Source: Candidatus Scatomonas pullistercoris
GTDB taxonomy: Bacteria > Bacillota > Clostridia > Lachnospirales > Lachnospiraceae
Reading direction: 5' to 3'
Length of the DNA: 64,000 nucleotides
NCBI GenBank assembly: GCA_018713515.1
Contig: DVOO01000015.1
Location: forward strand, 1 to 64,000
In this document: positions 26,150 to 34,994 of the stretch, in pieces
Layout: each line of letters opens with the position of its first letter
How positions within the stretch are numbered: position 1 is the first letter of the stretch
Position numbers and translations under genes: made by a program
Notes under the pieces: generated by a model
The model's input: only the letters and a program-made list of their open reading frames with translations
Told to the model about the DNA's origin: nothing
Databases searched by the model: none

Positions 26150-27037
26150 ATGGATGCAGTCAGCAACTGGTTCAGGATACATGTGCTGACCTGGCTGGAA
26201 CCGCCAAAGCAGATAGAGATCATAGATATCATTCAGGTGCTCCTGATTGCGTATTTTGTGTATCACTTTATTCTCTGGCTGAAGAATACACGTGCCTACA
26301 TGCTTCTGAAGGGAATTCTCCTGATCGTAATTTTTGTGGTCATCGCGAATCTGCTGAATATGGATGTGATCATGTGGGTATTCGGCAATCTGGGAATGAC
26401 TGTCATTATTGCCGTGGTAATTATTTTCCAGCCGGAGCTGCGCCGGGTGCTGGAACAGATGGGGCACAAGAATCCCATCACCAATCTTTTGGTCTGGGGC
26501 AGCAGTTCGGATAATAACGACCGTTTCAGCGACAAGACGGTTTCAGAGCTGGTAAGCGCCAGTTTCAGCATGGGCGAGGTGAAGACCGGCGCCCTGATTG
26601 TAGTAGAGAGAGAGGTTAAGCTGGAAGAGTACGAGAAGACCGGGATCCCCGTGGATGCGGTTCTGACTTCTCAGCTTCTGATCAATATTTTTGAGCATAA
26701 CACACCGCTTCATGACGGAGCGGTGATCGTGCGCGGCGACCGCGTGGTGGCCGCCACCTGCTATCTGCCGCTGACAGATAATCTGAACCTGAATAAGGAC
26801 CTGGGAACCAGGCACAGAGCCGGTGTGGGGATCAGTGAGATCAGCGATTCGCTGACCATCATTGTATCTGAGGAAACAGGACATGTGTCCTATGCCATGG
26901 ACGGAGAGCTGCACACCGGGGTTTCGGTCAGTGAGCTGAGGGAGCAGCTGTATAAGGTACAGAAAATCGTAGATGCTGACAGTTCCCGGCGCAAGAGAAA
27001 GGAGCGGAGAAAAAATGAAAAAAAATCTGCTCGCTAA
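26150..27037 (+). CDS. cdaA: Diadenylate cyclase CdaA
   Basis: CdaA makes cyclic di-AMP from two ATP at the membrane; the nucleotide controls potassium uptake and cell-wall balance. Three N-terminal membrane helices (residues about 20-95) precede the DAC domain, which has the catalytic LHDGAVIVRGDRV and the nucleotide-binding GTRHRAGVGISE motifs. The ATG at 26150 follows AAAGGGAGTGATAGC. An upstream GTG is in frame but would cover the ribosome site. The 295-residue length is typical. It overlaps cdaR by 23 bases. Confidence 0.96.
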   Translation: MDAVSNWFRIHVLTWLEPPKQIEIIDIIQVLLIAYFVYHFILWLKNTRAYMLLKGILLIVIFVVIANLLNMDVIMWVFGNLGMTVIIAVVIIFQPELRRVLEQMGHKNPITNLLVWGSSSDNNDRFSDKTVSELVSASFSMGEVKTGALIVVEREVKLEEYEKTGIPVDAVLTSQLLINIFEHNTPLHDGAVIVRGDRVVAATCYLPLTDNLNLNKDLGTRHRAGVGISEISDSLTIIVSEETGHVSYAMDGELHTGVSVSELREQLYKVQKIVDADSSRRKRKERRKNEKKSAR

Positions 27038-28307
27038 GCTGACGGAAAATCTGGCATTGAAGATTATTTCTGTGATTATTGCCATTGCAATCTGGTACGT
27101 GGTGGTGGACTATAACGATCCGGTCATTCAGCGTTCCATTTCCGGCGTGGAGGTCCAGGTGAGAAACGCGTCATACGTGGCTAATGGAAAACGGGTTTAT
27201 CACATCGATGACCAGTATAAGACCATCAGTGTGATCGTGGAGGGCAACCGTTCCGCAGTCAGCGGACTGACGGCTTCGGATATCATAGTGACGGCAGATC
27301 TGACGCAGATCGTGGATATGGAGTCTACTCCTTACGTGTACGTGCCGCTGGATGTGAGCTGTCCGGGAATCTCCAGGGAAAATATCAGTCTTCCCAGGGA
27401 GACCATTCCTATTACCATCGAGGATATAGCCAGCCAGAAGTTCGCCATCTCGGTGGATACGGGAGGAACGCGGCCGGACAAGGATTTCGAGATCGGCAGC
27501 ATGCGGGCCAGCATGGATTCCGTTACCATCAGCGGGCCCCAGTCCATTGTAAATACGATTGGAAGCGTAGTGGCGGAGATCAACGTAAACGGTCTGTCTG
27601 AAAACGGAGCGGTGACGGCTGAGCTGAAAATTTACGATACGGCGGATAATGAGCTGTCGGAGACGACGCTGGAGGATGATCTGAGCTTTGACGGCACCGG
27701 CGTGCCTGAGATTGAGGTGCAGGTGGAACTGTGGAGAAAGAGATCGGGTGTCCGATTCCAGGTGGAAACCCAGGGTGAGCCGGCGGAAGGGTATCAGATT
27801 TCCGGCATCACTACAACTCCCGGGGAAATTACAGTGGCCGGCACGGATGAAGCGCTGGAGGAGCTGAAGCAGCAGGGGAATATAATCACGATTCCCGCAG
27901 AACTCATATCGGTGGAGGGAATCAGCAGCGATACAGAATTTACAGATATCCGGATCAGCGATCTGCTGCCGGAGGATACGATGCTCGCATCCAATGTCAG
28001 TGAAACGGTCACTGTTCAGGTGGCGGTGCTGCCGCTGGGCAGTCAGGAATTCGATCTGGATGTGGATCAGATTGTGACGAACAATCTGGGCTCCAATCTG
28101 ACGGTCTCCTACAGCAGTGCGGAACTGGCCATCCGCGTACAGGGAACCGAGCAGGATCTGGAAGAGCTGCAGGTGTCGGATATTTCGGCATCTATTGATC
28201 TGGCAGGAAAAACTGCGGGAGATTATACAGTTCCTGTGGAGATTGTGCTTCCGGCCGGATATGAGCTGGTGGAGGATGTAACCATCGCTGTGCAGCTGAG
28301 AGAATAG
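27015..28307 (+). CDS. cdaR: CdaA regulatory protein CdaR (YbbR domains)
   Basis: CdaR is a membrane-anchored extracytoplasmic protein that modulates CdaA activity. The product (430 residues) has one N-terminal membrane helix (LALKIISVIIAIAIWYVVV) followed by four YbbR-type repeats. The ATG at 27015 is preceded by AAAGGAGCGGAGAAAA and lies inside the end of cdaA, showing coupling. No glmM gene follows, although cdaA-cdaR-glmM is the common order in Firmicutes. Here an HPr-like gene takes that position. Confidence 0.92.
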   Translation: MKKNLLAKLTENLALKIISVIIAIAIWYVVVDYNDPVIQRSISGVEVQVRNASYVANGKRVYHIDDQYKTISVIVEGNRSAVSGLTASDIIVTADLTQIVDMESTPYVYVPLDVSCPGISRENISLPRETIPITIEDIASQKFAISVDTGGTRPDKDFEIGSMRASMDSVTISGPQSIVNTIGSVVAEINVNGLSENGAVTAELKIYDTADNELSETTLEDDLSFDGTGVPEIEVQVELWRKRSGVRFQVETQGEPAEGYQISGITTTPGEITVAGTDEALEELKQQGNIITIPAELISVEGISSDTEFTDIRISDLLPEDTMLASNVSETVTVQVAVLPLGSQEFDLDVDQIVTNNLGSNLTVSYSSAELAIRVQGTEQDLEELQVSDISASIDLAGKTAGDYTVPVEIVLPAGYELVEDVTIAVQLRE

Positions 28308-28370
28308 ACAGACCAGGAACAGATAACTGAATCGGCAGCGGACTGTACGAAAGAAAGGGGAGAAGACAGT

Positions 28371-28652
28371 ATGGTCAGCAGAAAAGTCACAGTGAAGAAT
28401 CCTTCCGGCCTGCATCTGCGGCCGGCCGGAAACCTCTGCAGGATGGCCATACGGTATAACTGCCGGGTGGAATTCCGCTGCCGCGGAGGGACGGCCAACG
28501 CAAAAAGTGTTCTGAGTGTTCTGGGAGCCTGCGTTAAATGCGGAGATGAGATTGAGGTCATCTGTGAAGGGGAGGATGAGGAACAGGCGCTCCGGGAAGT
28601 TACGGCGGCCATTGAAGAAGGGCTGGGAGAAGGGAGCGAGTACAGCGTATGA
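28371..28652 (+). CDS. HPr-family phosphocarrier-like protein, cysteine-rich
   Basis: HPr carries phosphate in the sugar phosphotransferase system and, when phosphorylated on Ser46, acts in catabolite repression. This 93-residue protein keeps His15 in the motif GLHLRPA, Arg17, and Ser46 in NAKSVLSVLG at exactly the canonical positions. It has six cysteines (residues 23, 31, 37, 54, 57 and 65), whereas classical HPr has few or none. It is not linked to ptsI. It is probably a paralogue with a regulatory role, as in Crh, but here His15 is retained. It overlaps the next gene by four bases. Confidence 0.8.
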   Translation: MVSRKVTVKNPSGLHLRPAGNLCRMAIRYNCRVEFRCRGGTANAKSVLSVLGACVKCGDEIEVICEGEDEEQALREVTAAIEEGLGEGSEYSV

Positions 28653-29053
28653 GGAAACTGATCGGACAGCTCTGGAGATTCGGGATCGTGGGAGTTGTAT
28701 GTACGCTGATCGATTTCGGCGTACTTACGTTTCTGAAGGAAGTGCTGGAGGTTCATTACCTGGCGGCCAATGCGGTATCGTTTACCGTTTCCGTGATTGC
28801 CAACTATATCCTCAGCATGCGGTATGTGTTTCACGGAAAGAAAAATGTCAGCCGGGTCCGGGAATTTTTGATTTTTGTGGTTTTAAGCGCCCTGGGGCTG
28901 CTTCTGAACCAGCTGATCATGTGGGGTACGGTGGATGGACTGAAGATCTATTACGTGGCGGCCAAGGTGATAGCCACCGCCCTTGTAATGATCTATAATT
29001 TTGTTACCAGGAAGATATTCCTGGAAGAGAAAAATCAGGAGGAACAGAGATGA
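28649..29053 (+). CDS. GtrA family membrane protein
   Basis: GtrA proteins are small four-helix membrane proteins thought to flip polyprenyl-phosphate-linked sugars. The 134-residue product has helices at about residues 8-29, 35-55, 72-92 and 99-121, with the typical FGIVGVVCTLIDFGVLTFL start. It overlaps rmlD by four bases. A GtrB-type partner glycosyltransferase occurs 3 kb downstream (32073-33041) and another at 54527. Confidence 0.88.
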   Translation: MRKLIGQLWRFGIVGVVCTLIDFGVLTFLKEVLEVHYLAANAVSFTVSVIANYILSMRYVFHGKKNVSRVREFLIFVVLSALGLLLNQLIMWGTVDGLKIYYVAAKVIATALVMIYNFVTRKIFLEEKNQEEQR

Positions 29054-29907
29054 GAGTTTTAGTTACCGGAGTGAAGGGACAGCTTGGCTACGATGTGATG
29101 AATGAACTGGCGAAGCGTGGACATACAGGAGTCGGCGTGGATATTGAAGAAATGGATATTACAGATCCAAAGGCCTGTGAGAAGGTGATCACGGAGGCCA
29201 ATGTGGAGGCGGTGATCCACTGCGCGGCCTATACGGCAGTGGACGCGGCGGAGGACAACGCTGAGCTGTGCCGGAAAGTGAATGGAACAGGGACGGAGAA
29301 TATAGCGAAGGTCTGTGAAAAACTGGATATTAAAATGATGTATATCAGCACGGATTACGTATTCGACGGTCAGGGGACGAGGCCCTGGGAACCGGACGAT
29401 GAACGGCATCCCCTGAATATGTACGGGCTGAGCAAATACGAAGGCGAGGTTGCCGTGACCAGCCATCTGAAGAAGTTTTTTATCGTGCGGATTGCCTGGG
29501 TATTCGGCGTGAACGGGAAGAATTTTATTAAGACAATGCTGCGTCTGGGCCGGGAGCGGGGAGCAGTCAGCGTTGTGGAAGATCAGATCGGATCCCCCAC
29601 CTACACCTATGATCTGGCGGTGCTTCTGGTGGATATGATTGAGACGGAAAAGTACGGTTTTTACCATGCCACCAATGAGGGCCTCTGCAGCTGGTATGAA
29701 TTCGCAAAAGAAATCTTCCGGCAGGCGGACATGGATGTGAAGGTGACGCCGGTGAGCTCCGAGCAGTTCGCGGCCAAGGCAAAAAGGCCCTTTAACAGCC
29801 GCATGAGCAAGGAAAAGCTGACGGCCTGCGGCTTCAGGCGGCTTCCCTCCTGGCAGGACGCGCTGGGAAGGTACCTGAAGGCCATCCGGGAAATGGACGC
29901 GCTGTAA
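29050..29907 (+). CDS. rfbD: dTDP-4-dehydrorhamnose reductase
   Basis: RmlD/RfbD catalyses the last step of dTDP-L-rhamnose synthesis, using NAD(P)H. The 285-residue protein has the nucleotide-binding VTGVKGQLGYDV, the STDYVFDG motif and the catalytic YGLSKYEGE. rmlA, rmlB and rmlC are not in the window and must be elsewhere if rhamnose is made. The many rhamnosyltransferase-like GT2 genes downstream fit a rhamnose-containing polymer. It also shares the intermediate dTDP-4-keto-6-deoxyglucose with the WecE-type aminotransferase route. Confidence 0.93.
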   Translation: MRVLVTGVKGQLGYDVMNELAKRGHTGVGVDIEEMDITDPKACEKVITEANVEAVIHCAAYTAVDAAEDNAELCRKVNGTGTENIAKVCEKLDIKMMYISTDYVFDGQGTRPWEPDDERHPLNMYGLSKYEGEVAVTSHLKKFFIVRIAWVFGVNGKNFIKTMLRLGRERGAVSVVEDQIGSPTYTYDLAVLLVDMIETEKYGFYHATNEGLCSWYEFAKEIFRQADMDVKVTPVSSEQFAAKAKRPFNSRMSKEKLTACGFRRLPSWQDALGRYLKAIREMDAL

Positions 29908-29921
29908 GGGAGGCAAAAATC

Positions 29922-31070
29922 GTGAAGCGAAAGAGAAAACAGAAAGGAATGCCCTTTCTGTTTTGCGTGCTGTCTCTGCTGCTTTTCCTTGCGGGAGGGA
30001 TACAGGAGGTGCAGGCTTCGGCAGTCCCGGAAGGCTGGACGGATCCGCCGGAAATTGCCAGCGAAACAGGAGTGGTGATGGATTTGGCCACCGGGGAAAT
30101 TCTCTTTAATAAGGACATGGATAAGCAAATGTATCCGGCCAGTATTACGAAGGTGATGACAACACTTCTGGCTTTGGAGAATGCATCCCTGGATGAAGAG
30201 GTAACGTTTACAGAACTTGGCGTAAGAGATGTTTACTGGGGCAGCAGCAATGCAGGCATGCAGCTGGGAGAGACCCTGACTGTGGAACAGTGCCTCTATC
30301 TTATGATGCTGCAGTCAGCGAATGAAGTGTCCACACAGATCGGGGAATATCTTGCGGGATCAGAGAGCGGATTTGCGGATATGATGAACCAGCGGGCGAA
30401 AGAGCTGGGCTGCACGAATACGCATTTCAGCAATGCCAGCGGCCTGCATGCGGACGACCACTATACTTCCGCCCATGATCTGGCGCTGATCGGTCAGGCG
30501 GCCTTTAAGTATGATGAATTTCGAAAGGTAATCAAAACACAGTCATACGAGCTGCCGCCCACAAATATGAACCCGGATACCAGAGTATTCCAGAATCATC
30601 ATGTAATGATTCTGGACGGAAATGATTTCTTTTATCAGTATTGCCTGGGAGGAAAAACCGGAAACACGGATGAGGCTCACAATACCCTCCTCACCTATGC
30701 GGAAAAGGACGGCCGCCAGCTTGTTGCCGTAGTGATGAAGAGTGACGGGCTGAATGAATGGACGGATACGAGAGCACTTTTTGACTACGCGTACGAAAAT
30801 ATAGAACGGCTGGAAGCCTCTGATGTATCTGAGCCAACAGAAGGGGCGGACGGAAGCGGCATGGCGGAGGGCAGCGGCGGAAACGGCGGGACTCAGTCAG
30901 GAGAGCAGGATGCAAATATTGCAGAGTCCGGAACAAAGGCTTCGGAAGTGTCTGCCGTGATGCGGATCATCGCTGTAGTGCTGGCAGTCCTGATTGTGCT
31001 TTGTATTGCCGCTGTCGGTGTGAAAATGGCATCGGAAAAGAAGCGCAGAAGAAAAAGAAGAAGACGCTGA
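29922..31070 (+). CDS. D-alanyl-D-alanine carboxypeptidase (low-molecular-weight PBP)
   Basis: The enzyme trims the terminal D-Ala from peptidoglycan stem peptides. A signal peptide ends near residue 33. The active site has SITK (Ser74, Lys77), the SAN triad in LMMLQSANEVS and KTG in GGKTGNTD. The C-terminal end differs from DacA: a glycine- and serine-rich linker is followed by one membrane helix (IIAVVLAVLIVLCIAAVGV) and an Arg/Lys tail, so it is probably held by this helix. The GTG start follows GGGAGG. It could be a DacF/DacB-type sporulation enzyme or a general one. Confidence 0.92.
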   Translation: MKRKRKQKGMPFLFCVLSLLLFLAGGIQEVQASAVPEGWTDPPEIASETGVVMDLATGEILFNKDMDKQMYPASITKVMTTLLALENASLDEEVTFTELGVRDVYWGSSNAGMQLGETLTVEQCLYLMMLQSANEVSTQIGEYLAGSESGFADMMNQRAKELGCTNTHFSNASGLHADDHYTSAHDLALIGQAAFKYDEFRKVIKTQSYELPPTNMNPDTRVFQNHHVMILDGNDFFYQYCLGGKTGNTDEAHNTLLTYAEKDGRQLVAVVMKSDGLNEWTDTRALFDYAYENIERLEASDVSEPTEGADGSGMAEGSGGNGGTQSGEQDANIAESGTKASEVSAVMRIIAVVLAVLIVLCIAAVGVKMASEKKRRRKRRRR

Positions 31071-31100
31071 GAAGAGTATGGCGAAAGTGGAGTGATAAAA

Positions 31101-32069
31101 TTGAAGTTTACAACACCGCTGTATGAGCTGTTTCAGGACGAGCAGCGGAACAGGATTTTTATAAAAAGGGATGATCTTCTTCCGGATTCCCTGGGCGGGA
31201 ACAAGGTGCGGATTGCGGAGGCTTTTTTCCGGGACATGGAAGAGAGAGACTGCGATGCGCTGATCGGATACGGAGATATCCGGTCTAATCTCTGCCGTGT
31301 GCTGGCCAGCCGGTGCTATCAGAAGAAGATCCCCTGCTACATTATCTGTACAGGCGGAGACGGAGAGGGGCACGGGGAGACAGCCAACAGCTGGATTATG
31401 AAATTATCCGGCGCGAAGCTGGTTCCCTGCCGGAAAACAGAGATCCGGGAGACGGTGGAAAAACTGATGAGCAGGCTGGAGGGGCAGGGATTCCGCCCCT
31501 ATTATATTTACGGAAACAGCCTGGGTCGCGGCAATGAGGGGGTGGCGGCCGGCGCGTACGTGCCGGTTTACAGGGAAATCCTGGAGCAGGGCCGGGCGCT
31601 GGGCGCTGCCTTTGATTTTCTCTTCCTTCCCTCAGGAACGGGAGCTACCCAGAGCGGCCTCGTCTGCGGCCATCTGCTGGAGGGAGATCCGGCGCGTATA
31701 GTAGGGATATCCATCTCCCGGGAAAAGGAACGGGGAACCGGGATCATTCTCGAGGGGGTGAAAGAGTATTTTGCAGGGCAGGGCCGTAAGCTTCCTGCAA
31801 ACGCCGGGGAGGAAGTAATTCTGGAGGATGGCTACCGCAGAGGCGGATATGGCTGCTGCGATAAAGAGATTCTGGAATGCATCCGCCGGGTGTATCTGCG
31901 GACGGGCGTTCCCATGGATCCCACGTATACGGGCAAAGCGTTTCTCGGCATGTGCAGCTATATCCGGGATCACAAAATACAGGGGAAAAATCTTCTTTTC
32001 CTGCATACAGGGGGGACACCGCTGTTTTATGACGCGGTCAGCAGCGGAATCTTTACAGCAGAGGAGTAA
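31101..32069 (+). CDS. PLP-dependent enzyme, D-cysteine desulfhydrase / ACC deaminase-like
   Basis: The fold-type II PLP enzyme keeps the lysine in DSLGGNKVRI that binds the cofactor, and the phosphate-binding region LPSGTGATQSGLVCG. The family includes D-cysteine desulfhydrase and 1-aminocyclopropane-1-carboxylate deaminase. The substrate here cannot be assigned. The TTG at 31101 is the preferred start because GGAG lies eight bases upstream; a GTG at 31092 would overlap that site. It sits just ahead of an ArnC-like transferase and an ATP-grasp ligase, which suggests that it makes or removes an amino acid used on a surface sugar. That is inference. Confidence 0.8.
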   Translation: MKFTTPLYELFQDEQRNRIFIKRDDLLPDSLGGNKVRIAEAFFRDMEERDCDALIGYGDIRSNLCRVLASRCYQKKIPCYIICTGGDGEGHGETANSWIMKLSGAKLVPCRKTEIRETVEKLMSRLEGQGFRPYYIYGNSLGRGNEGVAAGAYVPVYREILEQGRALGAAFDFLFLPSGTGATQSGLVCGHLLEGDPARIVGISISREKERGTGIILEGVKEYFAGQGRKLPANAGEEVILEDGYRRGGYGCCDKEILECIRRVYLRTGVPMDPTYTGKAFLGMCSYIRDHKIQGKNLLFLHTGGTPLFYDAVSSGIFTAEE

Positions 32070-32072
32070 AAT

Positions 32073-33041
32073 ATGTTGGTTTCAGTGGTTATTCCGTGCT
32101 ATAATTCTGAAAAATCGATTCAGGATGTTGTAAGAATGGTGATGGAGGAATTCAGACGTCTGCCGGATTATACCTGTGAGTTTGTTCTGGTGAATGACAA
32201 CTCCAGAGACAGGACTTTTGAGAAGATCCGGGAGCTTTGCCGGGAGTACAGCAATGTCAAGGGAATCAACCTCATGCGGAATTTTGGACAGCACAACGCG
32301 CTTATGGCGGCCCTGCACTATGTGAGCGGGGATCTGATTCTGGGCATGGACGATGATCTGCAGACCCATCCGTCTCAGATCTCAAAATTGCTGTTTAAGA
32401 TAGCAGAAGGGTACGATCTGGTATACGGGATCTACGAGAAAAGGAAAAATTCCGCTGTGAAAAATCTGTCCAGCAAGCTGAACGAAGTGACGTCCCGGCT
32501 TCTGCTGGGACGGCCCAGGGAGATCCATTCCAGCAATTTCTGGATCATCACCAGAGCGGTGGCGGAAGAAGTGGTCAAGTATCCGGGATTCAGCCCGTAT
32601 ATAGACGGTATTTTTTACCGGACGACCCACAATATCGGAAATGTGGTGGTGGAGCATCATAAACGGGAATATGGGACCTCAAATTACACATTTAAGAAGC
32701 TACTGAAGCTGTGGATGGCCTATTGGAATTACTCGGTGATCCCGCTCCGAATTTCTTCCATATTCGGAGGAATTTCCGCCTGCGTGGGATTTGTGCTGGC
32801 CGTGGCAACGGTTCTGCGCAAGCTGTTTCTGGATCCGGCCATGCCCATGGGCTGGCCCTCTCTGATCTGTACGATCCTGATCTTTTTCGGAATCGTTCTT
32901 CTGGTTTTGGGGATTATCGGAGAATACCTGGGGAAAATTCTGCTGACCATCAACCACACACCCCAGTATATTATCCGGGAAACCCTCAATGTAGAAGACA
33001 GGGGAGAGCAGCCGGCAAAAACGCCTTCCCCGGGGGAATAA
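32073..33041 (+). CDS. GtrB/ArnC-type polyprenyl-phosphate glycosyltransferase
   Basis: This type moves a sugar from a nucleotide donor to undecaprenyl phosphate on the cytoplasmic face. The protein (322 residues) has the GT-A start VSVVIPCYNSEKSI, VLVNDNSRD, the clan motif LMRNFGQHNALMA, the metal-binding MDDDLQTHP and two C-terminal membrane helices (about residues 232-253 and 267-290). The length and the NFGQH motif match ArnC, GtrB and their relatives. The gene is closely followed by an ATP-grasp ligase, two EamA half-proteins and a DegT aminotransferase. Confidence 0.9.
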   Translation: MLVSVVIPCYNSEKSIQDVVRMVMEEFRRLPDYTCEFVLVNDNSRDRTFEKIRELCREYSNVKGINLMRNFGQHNALMAALHYVSGDLILGMDDDLQTHPSQISKLLFKIAEGYDLVYGIYEKRKNSAVKNLSSKLNEVTSRLLLGRPREIHSSNFWIITRAVAEEVVKYPGFSPYIDGIFYRTTHNIGNVVVEHHKREYGTSNYTFKKLLKLWMAYWNYSVIPLRISSIFGGISACVGFVLAVATVLRKLFLDPAMPMGWPSLICTILIFFGIVLLVLGIIGEYLGKILLTINHTPQYIIRETLNVEDRGEQPAKTPSPGE

Positions 33042-33043
33042 AA

Positions 33044-34231
33044 ATGAAGAAAATGATGATACTGGGCGCCGGAATCTACCAGGTGCCCCTGATAAAAAAG
33101 GCCCGGGAAATGGGTCTGTATACAATTGTAGTAAGCATCCCGGGTAAATATCCGGGATTTGCATTAGCGGATAAAATCTACCATATGGATACCCGGGATC
33201 TGCAGGGAATCCTCCGGGCCGCCGAGACGGAGAAGATCCAGGGGATCTGCACGGCCGGCACGGATGTGGCCGTGGCGGCTATCGGTTATGTGTGCGGGCA
33301 GCTGGGCCTTTCCGGAATCTCCCCCCAGGCTGCGGAGACCGTTACGGACAAATGGAAGATGAAGCAGGCATTTGCGGCGGGAGGCGCAGCTACGGCTGCC
33401 TTCCGTCCGGTCTTCTCGGAAGAAGAGGCGGAAGCCGCGGCTGCAGGGCTGGGCTATCCGGTCTGCGTAAAGGCCGTGGATAAATCCGGCAGCCGCGGGG
33501 TCAGGAAAGCCGGGGATCCGGAGGAGCTTCGAAACGCCTACAGGGAGGCCAGGGACGTCAGCGACAGGGACTATGTGCTGGTGGAGGAGTATATCCAGGC
33601 CCATGAAATCGGCGTGGACGGGTTTATCCAGGGGGGAAAACCGGTTCTGCTGGTTCCCCATGACAAGGATATGTACCGGGTCGGCGGCGTTTCCATACCG
33701 GGCGGGCACCGATTTCCCTTTGTCTGCAGTGAAGAGCTTTCGGAAGAGATCCGGCGGCAGATCACCCTGGCGGCTGCCGCGGCGGGACTGGATAACTGCC
33801 CGTTTAATGCGGATGTATTTGTCAGGGACGGCCGGGTATGGGTCATTGAGATCGGCGGCCGCAGCGGCGCCACCTGCATTCCGGAGCTGCTGTCCATCTA
33901 CTGCGGATTTTCCTATTATGAAAAGATGCTCCGGGCGGCCCTGGGAGAGCCGGTACAGTTCCAGGTCCGTGGGAAAAGGGCCTGCATGGCCCGGCTGCTG
34001 TTCTCGGAGACGGGAGGGCTGCTGGAAAGGCTGGACGAAGCGTGTCTGGCAGAGCTGAACCGGGAAGATATCCAGTGGCAGCTGGATTATGCGCCGGGAG
34101 AAAAACTGCCGGCGGCGAAGAACGGCACGGACCGCATCGGCCATCTGATCATGCGGACCGGAGATGAGAGAGAATTCCAGAAATATTATGAGCGGCTGCG
34201 GGCGGCCCTGAAAATCCAAAAAGAATTGTGA
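33044..34231 (+). CDS. ATP-grasp domain ligase, probable amino-acid ligase
   Basis: ATP-grasp enzymes activate a carboxyl group as an acyl phosphate and join it to an amine. The product (395 residues) has an N-terminal Rossmann-like domain (MMILGAGIYQVPLIKKA), the ATP-grasp core with VCVKAVDKSGSRGV and VEEYIQAHEIGVDGF, and the metal-binding NADVFVRDGRVWVIEIGGR. The frame is open upstream through the previous gene, but the ATG at 33044 follows CGGGGGAATAAAA. Its place in an arn-like group suggests that it may attach an amino acid to an amino sugar. The substrate is unknown. Confidence 0.82.
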   Translation: MKKMMILGAGIYQVPLIKKAREMGLYTIVVSIPGKYPGFALADKIYHMDTRDLQGILRAAETEKIQGICTAGTDVAVAAIGYVCGQLGLSGISPQAAETVTDKWKMKQAFAAGGAATAAFRPVFSEEEAEAAAAGLGYPVCVKAVDKSGSRGVRKAGDPEELRNAYREARDVSDRDYVLVEEYIQAHEIGVDGFIQGGKPVLLVPHDKDMYRVGGVSIPGGHRFPFVCSEELSEEIRRQITLAAAAAGLDNCPFNADVFVRDGRVWVIEIGGRSGATCIPELLSIYCGFSYYEKMLRAALGEPVQFQVRGKRACMARLLFSETGGLLERLDEACLAELNREDIQWQLDYAPGEKLPAAKNGTDRIGHLIMRTGDEREFQKYYERLRAALKIQKEL

Positions 34232-34254
34232 TTTTCAGGGAAAAGTGATATAAT
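34226..34254 (+). promoter_or_regulatory. Internal SigA-type promoter before the EamA pair
   Basis: TTGTGA (34226-34231), a 17-base spacer and a perfect TATAAT (34249-34254). The -35 box includes the stop codon of the ATP-grasp gene. Confidence 0.6.
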
Positions 34255-34287
34255 CATCGAAGTTTGTAGGAAGCAGGTGGAGCAGAG

Positions 34288-34638
34288 ATGAAAAAAGCAA
34301 AAAAATATGTACTTCTGCATCTGAACATCCTGCTGTTTTCCTTTACCAGTATTTTCTCCAAACTGGCCTCCATGGAATTCAGCGAAAATGGCCTGTCCGG
34401 ATGGAAGCTGTATCTGTTTTTGTTCCTGATGCTGGCCAACTGTTTTGTTTATGCCATCGCCTGGCAGAAGACCATAAAAAAATTTGATTTAATGGTTGCC
34501 TATGCCAACCGCAGTGTTTATCTGATCTGGTCACAGATCTGGGCAGTGGTCATTTTCCATGAAAATCTCAGTATCAATAATATTATCGGCATCTGTATCG
34601 TGTTTTTGGGAGTAATGGTGGTGCAGAAATATGAATAA
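34288..34638 (+). CDS. Half-size EamA/SMR-type membrane protein (ArnE-like), first of pair
   Basis: The 116-residue product has four predicted helices and ends GICIVFLGVMVVQKYE, as in EamA half-proteins. In the arn pathway ArnE and ArnF form a heterodimer that flips undecaprenyl-phosphate-aminoarabinose. Here two such genes overlap by eight bases, which points to an obligate heterodimer. The cargo is probably the lipid-linked sugar made by the GT2 enzyme upstream. Small multidrug-type transport is the alternative, but the context argues against it. Confidence 0.78.
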   Translation: MKKAKKYVLLHLNILLFSFTSIFSKLASMEFSENGLSGWKLYLFLFLMLANCFVYAIAWQKTIKKFDLMVAYANRSVYLIWSQIWAVVIFHENLSINNIIGICIVFLGVMVVQKYE

Positions 34639-34972
34639 CATGTTTATGCTGATTATGTTTATCGGGACATTTTTTTCCGCGATTTCCCAGGTGCTGCTGA
34701 AGCAGAGCGCCAGGAAAACGTATTCCAGCGGCCTGAGAGAGTATCTGAACTGGCGGGTGATTACCGCGTATTTCATCTTCGGGGCGGTGCTCCTGGCCAA
34801 TACGTATGCTTATACCCGGGTAGATATGAAGTACGGCGCTGTGATTGATACATTTACCTATGTATTCGTCATGCTGCTGTCCATTTTTGTACTGGGAGAG
34901 AAGGCCAGCCGGGGAAGGATCCTCGGGAATCTGATCATTATCGCGGGGGTTATTGTCTACACGCTGCCATGA
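34631..34972 (+). CDS. Half-size EamA/SMR-type membrane protein (ArnF-like), second of pair
   Basis: The 113-residue product has four helices (about residues 3-22, 37-58, 66-87 and 93-112) and the family segment AVIDTFTYVFVMLLSIFVLGEK. Its start codon lies inside the end of the first EamA gene. The two proteins differ in sequence, so they are not a simple duplicate. They are proposed together to move a lipid-linked sugar across the membrane, by comparison with ArnE/ArnF. Confidence 0.78.
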   Translation: MNNMFMLIMFIGTFFSAISQVLLKQSARKTYSSGLREYLNWRVITAYFIFGAVLLANTYAYTRVDMKYGAVIDTFTYVFVMLLSIFVLGEKASRGRILGNLIIIAGVIVYTLP

Positions 34973-34994
34973 GTTTACATAAGAGAGGAAAAGT

